Shown here: positions 1-7,691 of the stretch, piece by piece
How positions within the stretch are numbered: position 1 is the first letter of the stretch
How the letters are laid out: each line of letters starts with the position of its first letter
Source: a virus
Direction: 5' to 3' (one strand)
IMG/VR virus record: IMGVR_UViG_3300037847_004938
Location: 1-64,000 of that record
Length of the DNA stretch: 64,000 bases
Made by a program: the position numbers and the translations under genes
The notes under the pieces: generated by a model
Told to the model about the DNA's origin: nothing
What the model saw: the letters and a program-made list of their open reading frames with translations, nothing else
The model's database searches: none

Positions 1-719
1 CTACAGGTCAATTAGTCAGCAAACAATTTATTGTAACTCTAGAAAGACCAACAAGTGGTAAGTTTCCATATGCTGACACAATGCATCAAATGATAATCAA
101 AAACGATAAACTTCAAGTCACAAATGTACATAGTCCTGAATTTAAAAATTGCTTTGTTCTTGACAGTACAGGTGGTATCTTGTATGGTTATGATACAGGT
201 ACACCTCTACCAGCTTCAAACACTCAAGGTGGAGAAATAAGTGACGATGATGATGAAATGGTAATATTTGCAGACGGACAAGAAGTTCCTCTTGAAGACT
301 GTTCATTCTGCGAACATGATGAATGTTATTATCACAGCGATGACTGCTACTACGTTGAGGCTGACGACTGCTGCTATCATGCAGATTATATTTATTGGGT
401 TGGAGATTATGCATATTACACAGAAGGAGATTACGATGACCATGTATGGTCAGAATGCGAACAAGCATATTTATGGACTGATGACTCAACAAGCTTTTGC
501 AATGAAGACAACAATCACATTGATTATGCACCATGTGATGACGTTCGTTATTGCGAATACGATGGTGTACACTATCATGAAGAAGACGCCTTCTATTGCG
601 ACGTAATGGAAGACTATTGTCACAACAACAACACAATAAATATAGAATACAATGACGAAGTATATGAAGTTGCAAATTGGTGCACATACGAAGACGTTGC
701 AGAACATTATCAAAACTAA
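1..719 (+). CDS. Cys/Asp/Tyr-rich acidic protein, 5' end outside window
   Basis: The reading frame is open to the left edge of the window, so the gene begins upstream; the ATG at 81 is probably internal. The first part looks like a globular domain. From about residue 70 after the ATG the protein becomes extremely rich in Asp, Glu, Tyr, Cys and His, with irregular units such as CSFCEHDECYYH, DDCYYVEADDCCYH and YCEYDGVHYHEED. Paired cysteines and histidines suggest bound metal, perhaps zinc-ribbon-like repeats, but I recognise no named family. It heads a run of early + strand genes. Function unknown. Confidence 0.75.
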   Translation, partial: TGQLVSKQFIVTLERPTSGKFPYADTMHQMIIKNDKLQVTNVHSPEFKNCFVLDSTGGILYGYDTGTPLPASNTQGGEISDDDDEMVIFADGQEVPLEDCSFCEHDECYYHSDDCYYVEADDCCYHADYIYWVGDYAYYTEGDYDDHVWSECEQAYLWTDDSTSFCNEDNNHIDYAPCDDVRYCEYDGVHYHEEDAFYCDVMEDYCHNNNTINIEYNDEVYEVANWCTYEDVAEHYQN

Positions 720-730
720 AAATAACAGAT

Positions 731-820
731 ATGAAAAAAAGAATTATGAATTTTTTATTACGTATGTGGCTAACTATATGCGTAGTATTTATTATATTAT
801 TGGCTATTTATGGAAAATAA
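731..820 (+). CDS. 29-residue single-span membrane microprotein
   Basis: A short frame starting MKKRIMNFLLRMW, followed by a hydrophobic stretch (TICVVFIILLAIYG) and ending in Lys. The basic N-terminus and single hydrophobic segment fit an inner-membrane microprotein. Its last codons overlap the ATG of the next microprotein at 810, which suggests translational coupling. No homology is claimed; support is composition and the overlapping gene chain. Confidence 0.5.
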   Translation: MKKRIMNFLLRMWLTICVVFIILLAIYGK

Positions 821-920
821 AAACAATAAGTACGAAACTAAAATGAAAATGCTAGCAATTTCTTATATAGGACTTTTTCTAGTATTTCTTTATTTAATTA
901 TCAAAACACATTTATTATGA
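810..920 (+). CDS. 36-residue single-span membrane microprotein
   Basis: The frame begins MENKNNKYETKMKM and runs into a hydrophobic segment (AISYIGLFLVFLYLII). It overlaps the preceding microprotein by 11 bases, and its stop overlaps the next start as ATGA at 917-920. This three-gene overlapping chain (731, 810, 917) makes a real gene more likely than chance. Function unknown; small membrane proteins are common among phage early genes. Confidence 0.5.
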   Translation: MENKNNKYETKMKMLAISYIGLFLVFLYLIIKTHLL

Positions 921-1321
921 AACGTATTGATAAATCGTCACAATCATTAAATGCGACGCGACAAAATTCGACAGGCGCGACGCGACAAAATTCGACAGGC
1001 GACAAAGTGCGAAACGGCAGTTCGTGTGTGCAGCGAGTATGCACAGATCCTGATCGGATGGAGGAAATACAGGTAAAAAACGCGACATTCAGAAGCACAA
1101 AGGTTGTTATGTCTGCAAAACAAGACCTTTCCAGCTCAGTGCGCAAGGAAGTTCCAGGCGAAGAGCATCACCAAACAGCAAAGATTGCGACATACATGAT
1201 ATTAGTTTGCTTCGTGTCGTTCCTTTTGCTGTCCCTTCTGGGTTGTGCGACTCAAAAAGCGTACACTGAACCACATGAATTTAACAACTACCCCCCTCAA
1301 AAAGTAATACATATAACTTGA
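917..1321 (+). CDS. Putative membrane/lipoprotein with duplicated N-terminal octapeptide
   Basis: 134 residues. A hydrophilic N-terminal 90 residues precedes a hydrophobic segment (about residues 93-110) that ends in a lipobox-like LLSLLGC. An in-frame ATG at 1196 would give a 41-residue protein beginning directly with this signal, which looks like a complete small lipoprotein, so two starts are possible. The upstream part contains the octapeptide ATRQNSTG twice in tandem. Local GC is well above the neighbours (about 53% by hand count at 961-1020), which suggests a recent insertion or expansion. A lysis or surface role is conceivable but not shown. Confidence 0.6.
   Translation: MKRIDKSSQSLNATRQNSTGATRQNSTGDKVRNGSSCVQRVCTDPDRMEEIQVKNATFRSTKVVMSAKQDLSSSVRKEVPGEEHHQTAKIATYMILVCFVSFLLLSLLGCATQKAYTEPHEFNNYPPQKVIHIT
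953..1000 (+). repeat. Perfect 24-bp tandem direct repeat
   Basis: Positions 953-976 and 977-1000 are identical. The unit holds GCGACGCGACA, then an AT core, then TTCGACAGG. It encodes the duplicated ATRQNSTG of the surrounding gene and is built from the GCGACA/TCGACA words that are frequent in the early genes. Confidence 0.9.
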
Positions 1322-1354
1322 TTAATAAACAATAATTTCTTAAATTTGTTAAAA

Positions 1355-1618
1355 ATGAATATACCCGATTATTTACATAGCGAACTCTTGCATAAGAAAA
1401 AAAACGACAAGGTGTTTCAAAAAACATACAACGCAATCAATGACTTAACAGACGCAATCACAATCATGGAAATGCGACAGGCAGGACTAGATTCGACCAT
1501 GCGACAGGATAATGCGACAAAAAAGCTCTTTTCCGATCTTCAGCATCACAATGCGACAATTATCAGCAAACATATAATAGATATAGTAAACTATACAATA
1601 CATAATTTTGAAAAGTAG
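1355..1618 (+). CDS. Unknown early protein, 87 aa
   Basis: I place the start at the ATG at 1355, after an A/T-rich leader; a TTG nine bases earlier is also in frame. The product begins MNIPDYLHSELLHKKKND and looks helical and charged. It contains four ATGCGACA words and one TCACAATCAT, the highest density in the window. It ends overlapping the next gene by 11 bases. No family recognised. Confidence 0.6.
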   Translation: MNIPDYLHSELLHKKKNDKVFQKTYNAINDLTDAITIMEMRQAGLDSTMRQDNATKKLFSDLQHHNATIISKHIIDIVNYTIHNFEK

Positions 1619-2000
1619 AAAAGACAAATTGCTAAAGGCATGGGATATTATACAGAGTAAAAAGTCAAAAAAGCTAGTTTTTGAGGATACTTCTTACTTT
1701 TATAAAAGTATTTGTATAAGTAAACTCGACAACAGAATGGAGATATTCGACATAGCAACCGACATATACAGACCGCTATCCGACAAAGAACTAGACTCAC
1801 TTTTAAAGATAGGAGTCGACAAATTCGCAACTCAACTACAAATTAAAAACACACTAGACGCAATAGCACTAAACAGAAATATGTTTCATATTGCAATTGC
1901 AAAAGGCAGTCAAAAAGAAAAAGAATTTTTCTTCCGTAAAACAATGAGAAGAATAAAAAAATTACGCAAGTTATTAGGATATAAACAAATATTTGCGTAA
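1608..2000 (+). CDS. Unknown basic early protein, 130 aa
   Basis: The open frame begins at a TTG at 1608 that overlaps the end of the previous gene. No in-frame ATG occurs before about residue 44 (NRMEIF), so either TTG is the start or the N-terminus is shorter. The C-terminus is strongly basic (MRRIKKLRKLLGYKQ), which suggests nucleic-acid contact. It is followed by a short A/T-rich leader before the recombination genes. No family recognised. Confidence 0.6.
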   Translation: MKSRKDKLLKAWDIIQSKKSKKLVFEDTSYFYKSICISKLDNRMEIFDIATDIYRPLSDKELDSLLKIGVDKFATQLQIKNTLDAIALNRNMFHIAIAKGSQKEKEFFFRKTMRRIKKLRKLLGYKQIFA

Positions 2001-2029
2001 ATTCGTTAATAACCTTTAATTTTATTTTT

Positions 2030-2437
2030 ATGAAAACAGATAAACTAAGAGTTTTATACAAGAAGTATGAACTAGAAAAAGATGATGTCTTTAAACATCA
2101 ACACTACATTATTATCACACGAAGTGGCATCGACAAAATCCAGGCGAAGGAGGCGATTACCATCAATTATGACGTCATAGAGTGCCAACCTAACTTCTGT
2201 GTCGTCAAAGCTTCAGCTGCAGCTGGGTCAAACAATATACAGACATTCGGGTCAGCGTTAAAAGGTACGTCGCATAGAGATGGCAATTGTAACACTTGGT
2301 ATGTTATGGAAATGGCAGAGAAACGCGCCATGAGTAGAGCAGTACTAAAGCTAACAGGTTTCTATGAGTTAGGAGTATTTGGAGAAGATGAAAGCGAAGA
2401 TTTTAAAAGAGGTAATGAGGTATGGAAAAAACAATAG
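2030..2437 (+). CDS. Putative recombination-associated protein (possible annealing partner)
   Basis: 135 residues with a conserved-looking C-terminal segment: GSALKGTSHRDGN, then MEMAEKRAMSRAVLKLTGF, then an acidic GEDESEDF. Similar MAEKRA-xx-RA-LKL segments occur in phage and prophage proteins encoded next to exonucleases. The downstream overlapping gene (16 bases) is a PD-(D/E)XK exonuclease, so a role in single-strand annealing or in loading the nuclease is a reasonable inference. I cannot assign it to a named annealase family. The start follows a typical TTTAATTTTATTTTT leader. Confidence 0.65.
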   Translation: MKTDKLRVLYKKYELEKDDVFKHQHYIIITRSGIDKIQAKEAITINYDVIECQPNFCVVKASAAAGSNNIQTFGSALKGTSHRDGNCNTWYVMEMAEKRAMSRAVLKLTGFYELGVFGEDESEDFKRGNEVWKKQ

Positions 2438-3147
2438 AAAAGTTAAAGTCCGACAAACATTATTACGGCAAGTTTGGTAAAAAGTTTTTATCAAACTCAG
2501 ACATATACGATTTACTACATAATCCAAAAGAGTTTCAACAACCAAAGGAGGCGAATGTCAACTTTGAATTTGGCAAAGCTTTTCATGAAATGATTATGTT
2601 CGGGACAGTTCCAACTTACGTTGAAGCTAGTTCAAGGCGAACAAACATATATAAAAATGCTTGTGCAGACAACAAAGTAGATATGATGCTCCTGGACAGT
2701 GAGGTTGAAGAGCTTACAAATGCAGTCGCCAAAGCTAAAGACAATGAGTTTGTCGCGAAATTACTAGCCCGTGCTGATCTGAACTTTGAGGTTCCGAATG
2801 TTGCAGAACTTACAGATAACAAGATCCAGTGGAAGTGTAAAGCCGACATAGTAACTGATGATTGCTTGTATGACATCAAAACATCAAGTAACCTCAAGGG
2901 TTTCAAAGCGTCAAGTCGTGCATACAATTACGATTCACAAGCTTACATTTACTCGACAATGTTTCAGAAGCCAATGCGTTTTCTGGTTGTAGAAAAGAAG
3001 ACAGGGTGCGTAGGACTGTTCGATGTGTCGGATGAATCATACTTAGCAGGTCAGGAAAAAGTAGAAAGAGCAGAACAAAATTACATAACATATCACCTTA
3101 AAAAGACTGATAAGTTAGACAACTTCATGGTTTATGGAGAGATATAA
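2422..3147 (+). CDS. PD-(D/E)XK exonuclease, RecE/YqaJ-like
   Basis: 241 residues with the order of motifs of phage recombination exonucleases: an early helix GKAFHEMI supplying a conserved His, then IQWKCKADIV with an Asp, the DIKT lysine motif, and the QxxxY helix YDSQAYIYS. Such enzymes digest dsDNA 5' to 3' to give single strands for annealing and help process replication intermediates. It overlaps the putative annealing partner upstream, and an SSB-like gene lies shortly downstream, giving a compact recombination module. Confidence 0.85.
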   Translation: MEKTIEKLKSDKHYYGKFGKKFLSNSDIYDLLHNPKEFQQPKEANVNFEFGKAFHEMIMFGTVPTYVEASSRRTNIYKNACADNKVDMMLLDSEVEELTNAVAKAKDNEFVAKLLARADLNFEVPNVAELTDNKIQWKCKADIVTDDCLYDIKTSSNLKGFKASSRAYNYDSQAYIYSTMFQKPMRFLVVEKKTGCVGLFDVSDESYLAGQEKVERAEQNYITYHLKKTDKLDNFMVYGEI

Positions 3148-3232
3148 ATACAAACAGGAAAACGATGGACGTCCTGAATTTTTAATCTTACTAATCATCA
3201 TCGTTTGGTTAGTTTATTTAATTTTATTTTAA
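3134..3232 (+). CDS. 32-residue membrane microprotein
   Basis: The ATG lies inside the end of the exonuclease gene (14-base overlap). The product has a charged N-terminal half (MERYKYKQENDGRPE) and a hydrophobic C-terminal half (FLILLIIIVWLVYLILF). Its stop falls one base before the start of the SSB-like gene. This fits the pattern of overlapping microproteins in the early region. Function unknown. Confidence 0.5.
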   Translation: MERYKYKQENDGRPEFLILLIIIVWLVYLILF

Positions 3233-3233
3233 T

Positions 3234-3566
3234 ATGAGTACATTAATTTCAGCGTCAATTAAAGCTTCAGAATTGAAGAAGATTGACCAAACTAAAATCA
3301 TTAAAGGAGAAAAAGATAATTATATACCTATCACTATTTCAGTTAATGATGAAAGTAAATTTGGTAAAAACGTTTCTATCACTATTGCACAAAGCAAAGA
3401 AGAAAGAGACACACAAACACCAAAACATTACTTAGGTAACGGCTCAGTCATTTGGACTGACGGCAATATTGTAAAAGGTCAAAAAGATGATTCACAATCA
3501 CCTATGCCAAATGCGACAAAGAGTGCAGATGCGACAAGCTTGGGTGTTGATGACTTACCTTTCTGA
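3234..3566 (+). CDS. ssb: Single-stranded DNA-binding protein-like
   Basis: 110 residues, shorter than cellular SSB. The first 75 residues could form a small beta-rich fold (IPITISVNDESKFGKNVSITIAQ). A Ser/Ala/Thr linker follows, and the protein ends in DDLPF, close to the acidic DDDIPF tail by which SSBs recruit replication and recombination partners. Position between the exonuclease and the replication genes supports the call. The linker carries one TCACAATCA and two ATGCGACA words. A hairpin terminator lies just downstream. Confidence 0.65.
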   Translation: MSTLISASIKASELKKIDQTKIIKGEKDNYIPITISVNDESKFGKNVSITIAQSKEERDTQTPKHYLGNGSVIWTDGNIVKGQKDDSQSPMPNATKSADATSLGVDDLPF

Positions 3567-3576
3567 AAGTTCAATG

Positions 3577-3600
3577 CCCCTCGCAAGAGGGGTTTTAAAC
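3577..3600 (+). terminator. Rho-independent terminator after ssb-like gene
   Basis: A perfect 6-bp stem CCCCTC/GAGGGG encloses a GCAA tetraloop and is followed by TTTT. It sits 10 bases after the stop codon and would separate the recombination genes from the replication genes, though the T run is short, so read-through is likely. Confidence 0.75.
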
Positions 3601-3609
3601 CTAAATGTA

Positions 3610-3849
3610 ATGGAAAATATCTTAAAGCTTATGAAAACCTTTTTGGTTATGGGCAAAATGACAGAAACAGACGATACTCCCATAGAAGAAAAAGTAAAGT
3701 ATCGTCAGAGAATAGTCTTCGCTACTATGAAGAAACTTATTCCAGAATGGAAACAACCTCCTGATTGGTATATGCTTAGTAATGAAGAAAAATTAAGAAG
3801 ACTTGAATATTTAGAAAAAGTCTCAACACCTATAAAATATGAAGAATAG
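3610..3849 (+). CDS. Unknown protein, 79 aa
   Basis: The start is taken at the first ATG after the terminator (MENILKLMKTF). The product is rich in Lys and Glu and probably helical, with a Trp-rich centre (PEWKQPPDWYMLSNEEKL). It overlaps the DnaA-domain gene by 11 bases, so it probably belongs to the replication operon. No family recognised. Confidence 0.6.
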   Translation: MENILKLMKTFLVMGKMTETDDTPIEEKVKYRQRIVFATMKKLIPEWKQPPDWYMLSNEEKLRRLEYLEKVSTPIKYEE

Positions 3850-4384
3850 TATATTATATAAAATAGCAAAAATAGTCGCTGATCGTTTTCAAGTTGATCC
3901 AAAGTTCATTTTTGAAGACACTCGGCGACATGCTGTGACGGATGTCAGAGCAATATTTCACTTTATGTGTAACAAATACACCAAAGAAAGATTGCGAGTA
4001 ATAGGGCAATTTAGTCATAAAATGGGCAGAAAAGAACCTCATCATCATGCAAGTATTGTTTATGCAATTAAAAAAGTAAAAAGTTTGTATGAGGTAGATA
4101 AAGATTTCAAAGAACATGTTGATGCAATTTCAGAAGTTATAGAAAAGCAATTAACATATGATAAGTTTGTTTCAAGAAAAAATGCGACAACAATATCAAA
4201 CATAATTGAAAGAATCTTTTATGAAGATGATTACGAGTTCCTAACTTACCTAGATTTATTGGTAGATATGCTTTACGAACATAAAGACAAAGAAATAATT
4301 GAAAACTTAATTAAGACTCTGAAGGAAAACAATGAAGGGCTACATAAAGCTACACAGAACGATTCTAGATTGGGAGTGGTATAA
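3839..4384 (+). CDS. DnaA domain IV-like DNA-binding protein
   Basis: The N-terminal 85 residues match the C-terminal DNA-binding domain of DnaA: the helix DVRAIFHFMCNKYT, then LRVIGQFSHKMGRKEPHHHASIVYAIKKV, which corresponds to the DnaA-box recognition signature (GRDHTTV in bacteria). No AAA+ ATPase precedes it. The remaining 95 residues are helical and unassigned. It overlaps the winged-helix initiator by 53 bases and precedes the primase-helicase, which points to origin recognition or modulation of host DnaA boxes. Confidence 0.75.
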   Translation: MKNSILYKIAKIVADRFQVDPKFIFEDTRRHAVTDVRAIFHFMCNKYTKERLRVIGQFSHKMGRKEPHHHASIVYAIKKVKSLYEVDKDFKEHVDAISEVIEKQLTYDKFVSRKNATTISNIIERIFYEDDYEFLTYLDLLVDMLYEHKDKEIIENLIKTLKENNEGLHKATQNDSRLGVV

Positions 4385-5021
4385 GGACACAAACACAAAA
4401 ATACTTTTCATACACTTACTGTTAAACGCATGTTTTGATAGGTGTAAGTTTATGGGTGTTTATATGTTGCGTGGTCAATACATAACCTCAATGTCAAGAC
4501 TATCCAATGAGCTTGGGTTGACAAGTAGACAATTACGTACCGCTATATCGCGATTAAAAAAAACAAAAGAAATCAATGTAAAAACTACAAATAAGTTTAC
4601 TTTGTTTACTGTATGTAATTATGAAAACTATCAATTTGAAGAGCAAAGAAACAATGCGACAATACTAACTGAATCACACAACGATTCATATTATAACGCA
4701 TGTATTAAAAATGCTATTTGGTTAGAACAAGTTTGCGTCAATCAAAAATTAAATAAAGAACAATTAGAAAAAGCTCTAGAAAAGTTTAATAATTATTTAA
4801 ATCTTACAAATGATTTTAAATCAAATTTAAAACAATACAAAAGTCATTTTATAAATTGGACTAAATACAATATAAAAACTATAGCTAAAAGTTCTGGAAC
4901 ATACCAATGGAAATGGAAAGGGCAAGCTGTAAAGCATGGAACTAAAACTGATTTAGAAAAAGATAAAAGTATATTTGATAAGCCTGGTTTTGAATTTAAA
5001 ATTTTAAAAAATGGAAATTAA
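4332..5021 (+). CDS. Winged-helix replication initiation protein
   Basis: 229 residues. The N-terminal 115 residues follow the pattern of phage replication initiators of the DnaD/O type: LHRTILDWEWYKDTNTKILF, RGQYITSMSRLSNELGL, RQLRTAISRLKKTKEI and the beta wing NKFTLFTVCNYENYQ. The C-terminal part is helical and Lys/Trp-rich and may contact the helicase. It is sandwiched by overlaps between the DnaA-like gene and the primase-helicase, so it probably helps load that enzyme at the phage origin. Confidence 0.75.
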   Translation: MKGYIKLHRTILDWEWYKDTNTKILFIHLLLNACFDRCKFMGVYMLRGQYITSMSRLSNELGLTSRQLRTAISRLKKTKEINVKTTNKFTLFTVCNYENYQFEEQRNNATILTESHNDSYYNACIKNAIWLEQVCVNQKLNKEQLEKALEKFNNYLNLTNDFKSNLKQYKSHFINWTKYNIKTIAKSSGTYQWKWKGQAVKHGTKTDLEKDKSIFDKPGFEFKILKNGN

Positions 5022-6795
5022 CGGATACGAAATAGACACTTATAATATATATGGGCTAGACACAAGGGCTAATAAATCGACATGCCCAAAGTGTTCGCAC
5101 ACACGAAAAAAGAAAACCCAAAAGTGTTTAATGTTAGATTGGAAACGAGGTCTAGGAACTTGTCAGCATTGTGGAGTTGTGTTACAATTACACAGTTACA
5201 AAAATAGACTAGAGCCAAAAGTTTATATAAAACCACAACCTATAAAAAAAATCACAATCATTGACAAAGTCGTCAAATGGTTTGATGGTAGAGGTATTTC
5301 TAAAAAAACTTTAGATGATTTAAAAATATCAAATGGCAAAGAGTTTATGCCACAAGAAGGCAAAGACATGAATGTAATTCAATTCAATTATTACATTGAC
5401 AACGAACTCATAAATGTAAAATATAGAGATTCAAAAAAGAACTTTAAATTATATAAAGGAGCACAAAAAACCTTTTATAACATTGATTCAATTAAAGACA
5501 AAGATACTTGTGTTATTGTAGAGGGGGAAATAGATGTAGCATCTTATCATGAGGCAGGTGTTACAAATGTAATAAGTGTACCAAATGGTTTTGTCGCGAC
5601 AGGGCAGGTAAACCTAGACTACTTGACGGATTTTTATAGTTATTTCGAGGGTATGGACAAGATCTATTTAGCTTTGGATAATGATCAAGCAGGCGAAAAT
5701 GGAAAGAAAGAACTTATAAGGAGATTAGGTTCTGACAAAGTATATATAGTTGATTTACAAGAATGTAAAGACGCAAATGAATTTTTATTAGAATATGGTA
5801 AAGAAAAATTAAAAGAAACGATTATAAACGCAAAGCCATGCCCAATAGAAAATGTAGTAAGAGTTTCTGACATACTAGGTAAACTAGATAATTTTTATAA
5901 AAACGGAATCAAGAATGGGTACAAAATTGGTCTGGATGGGTTTGATAATATTTTCTCGACATACACAAAACAATTCCTTGTTGTGACGGGGTTTCCGTCA
6001 AGTGGTAAATCAGACTTTGTAGATCAAATGACTATTGGATACAACATGATGTATGGATGGAAGACAGCATATGCTTCAACAGAAAACTTCCCACAATATT
6101 TACATGTAGATAAACTAGTGCGGAAACTTTATGGCAGAACACCAGACTATGAAGACACTAAAAAGAAAGATTGGATAAATTGTGTAGAACATATAAACAA
6201 AAACTTTTTCTTTATTGATTATGAAGAGGGTTTTGATTTAGATAAAGTACTTACCAAAGGGGAAGAGTTAGTCAAAAGATTAGGTATAAGGTGTTTAGTT
6301 ATTGACCCATATAATAAAGTAAGAGATAAACAAAATTTAAATTTAAGTATAACAGACTACACAAATATATATTTAAATAAAATAGATAACTTTTGTAAAA
6401 AAAATGACGTAGTTTGCATCTTGGTTGCACATCCAACAAAGCCGCAGTCAGATAAAGGTAAACTTATTGAACCCACATTTTACGACGTAAAGGGTGGTGG
6501 TGAGTTCTATGACATGAGTCCACATGGTATTCTAGTTCATAGAGATTATGACCAGGGGCTTGTAAAGGTTAAAGTTTTAAAAGTAAAATTTTCTAACTTA
6601 GGTGAAAATCAAGCTCATGTAAATTACGGGTGGAACGTAAACAACGGTAGGTATACTAAAATTAAAGAAGGTAATCCTACTTGGGACAACTCTAATTGGC
6701 TTGATTCAAAAAACAACCCTTTTGAAATTACAAAAAGTTTAGATATAGAGTTTGAAAAATTATCACAATCATCGGAAGAAAAGCTACAATTTTAA
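5011..6795 (+). CDS. Bifunctional DNA primase-helicase, T7 gp4-like
   Basis: 594 residues with the full domain order. A zinc ribbon has C25-x2-C28 and C51-x2-C54. A Toprim domain has VEGEID near residue 170 and LALDNDQAG near 220. A DnaB-type RecA fold has Walker A GFPSSGKSD near residue 327 and Walker B CLVIDPYN near 428, followed by VAHPTKP (the H motif). The enzyme unwinds DNA and makes primers at the fork. It overlaps the initiator by 11 bases. The length is typical for phage primase-helicases. No DNA polymerase lies in this window. Confidence 0.93.
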   Translation: MEINGYEIDTYNIYGLDTRANKSTCPKCSHTRKKKTQKCLMLDWKRGLGTCQHCGVVLQLHSYKNRLEPKVYIKPQPIKKITIIDKVVKWFDGRGISKKTLDDLKISNGKEFMPQEGKDMNVIQFNYYIDNELINVKYRDSKKNFKLYKGAQKTFYNIDSIKDKDTCVIVEGEIDVASYHEAGVTNVISVPNGFVATGQVNLDYLTDFYSYFEGMDKIYLALDNDQAGENGKKELIRRLGSDKVYIVDLQECKDANEFLLEYGKEKLKETIINAKPCPIENVVRVSDILGKLDNFYKNGIKNGYKIGLDGFDNIFSTYTKQFLVVTGFPSSGKSDFVDQMTIGYNMMYGWKTAYASTENFPQYLHVDKLVRKLYGRTPDYEDTKKKDWINCVEHINKNFFFIDYEEGFDLDKVLTKGEELVKRLGIRCLVIDPYNKVRDKQNLNLSITDYTNIYLNKIDNFCKKNDVVCILVAHPTKPQSDKGKLIEPTFYDVKGGGEFYDMSPHGILVHRDYDQGLVKVKVLKVKFSNLGENQAHVNYGWNVNNGRYTKIKEGNPTWDNSNWLDSKNNPFEITKSLDIEFEKLSQSSEEKLQF

Positions 6796-6811
6796 AGACA
6801 TCTCAGAGATT

Positions 6812-7012
6812 ATGAGTAAAGTATTTGAACACAATATTAAAATTTACCCGAAAGTTTATGATAAAAAACATTTTAAAATTGAAATAGATTTTAATGGAAG
6901 AAAAAAACTAGGTGATATTATTTATAATTGGAAAACAGAACAGAAAGAAATGCAAGAAAAAATAAGAGAGTTATATTTAGAAATTTATGAAAGAATACAA
7001 AAAAGGAAATAA
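6812..7012 (+). CDS. Unknown small protein, 66 aa
   Basis: I start at the ATG at 6812 (MSKVFEHNIKIYPKVYDK); a TTG at 6752 inside the primase-helicase gene is in frame but less likely. The second half is helical and charged (EQKEMQEKIRELYLEIYERI). It overlaps the following gene by 26 bases. No family recognised. Confidence 0.55.
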   Translation: MSKVFEHNIKIYPKVYDKKHFKIEIDFNGRKKLGDIIYNWKTEQKEMQEKIRELYLEIYERIQKRK

Positions 7013-7298
7013 AACATACGTATACGACGCAAACTTATTAGAGTTTCAATATGAGACATTTAAAAAAATGTCAAATAAAGAATTTGTAGAAAATATTATA
7101 GATGCTTTACATTATGCTTGTTATGTTTCTTGGTTAAACAAGCTTAATACAGATCAAACATTAGCAGACAACGGAATCATACATGAATTGGTACATTTAA
7201 CTAAAAAAGAAACAAGGCAATACCAAAATGTATCAGAAACAAGAAAAAAATTTAACAAAATGTTAAAAGTATCAAAAAAAAACTATAATTTTAGTTAA
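6987..7298 (+). CDS. Unknown small protein, 103 aa
   Basis: The product starts MKEYKKGNKTYVYDANL and has a central helix-rich segment with HYACYVSWLN and a basic C-terminus. It is part of the tightly overlapping replication operon. No family recognised. Confidence 0.6.
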   Translation: MKEYKKGNKTYVYDANLLEFQYETFKKMSNKEFVENIIDALHYACYVSWLNKLNTDQTLADNGIIHELVHLTKKETRQYQNVSETRKKFNKMLKVSKKNYNFS

Positions 7299-7310
7299 CT
7301 TAGCATTAGA

Positions 7311-7691
7311 ATGTCAGACAAACCAAAAAAAATAATACAATTCAATAAAGCTTTTGACATTCCTATTAATAAAAAACCAACTTTACTTAACAGTAAAGAA
7401 TATAATTTAAAATATAATCTACTTAAAGAAGAACTAGACGAATACTATGAAGCTTGTGTAAATGGCGACATAGTAGAGGTTAGTGATGCGATTGTCGACA
7501 TGTTATACGTTTTGTACGGGTTTGTCGTACATCACGGTTTGTCTAATGTCATCGACGAAATGTTTGATGAAGTACACAAATCTAACATGAGTAAACTTGA
7601 AAACGGAAAAGTTTTGAGAAGGTCAGACGGAAAGATTTTGAAAGGGTCTGAGTTTTTCAAACCAAACTTAAACCAATATATAAATGGATAG
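7311..7691 (+). CDS. MazG-like nucleotide pyrophosphohydrolase
   Basis: 126 residues with the all-alpha NTP-pyrophosphatase pattern: LLKEELDEYYEA (EExxE) on one helix and VEVSDAIVDMLYVLYG (ExxD) on the next, the acidic residues that bind magnesium. Related enzymes hydrolyse (d)NTPs or ppGpp-like alarmones, and many marine phages carry one. The downstream sequence NMSKL-x-NGK-x2-RRxDGKI is typical of the phage HisE/MazG-like group. It overlaps the next gene by 8 bases. Confidence 0.8.
   Translation: MSDKPKKIIQFNKAFDIPINKKPTLLNSKEYNLKYNLLKEELDEYYEACVNGDIVEVSDAIVDMLYVLYGFVVHHGLSNVIDEMFDEVHKSNMSKLENGKVLRRSDGKILKGSEFFKPNLNQYING

Larger units (their letters stand above)
951..4661 (+). repeat. Dispersed 8-mer ATGCGACA (8 copies)
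   Basis: Exact copies start at 1472, 1499, 1512, 1551, 3511, 3529, 4182 and 4654, and a variant ATGCGACG starts at 951. All lie on the + strand inside early genes. Six are read as (N/D)-A-T and two as M-R-Q, so the constraint appears to be on the DNA or RNA rather than the peptide. Three copies follow a TCACAATCA motif by 4 to 10 bases. Confidence 0.75.

Noticed and set aside
142-687. Long open frame on the - strand under the first gene
   Set aside because: It is the mirror of the Cys/Asp/Tyr-rich gene; its His/Leu/Arg composition is what antisense of GAT/TAT/TGT codons gives.
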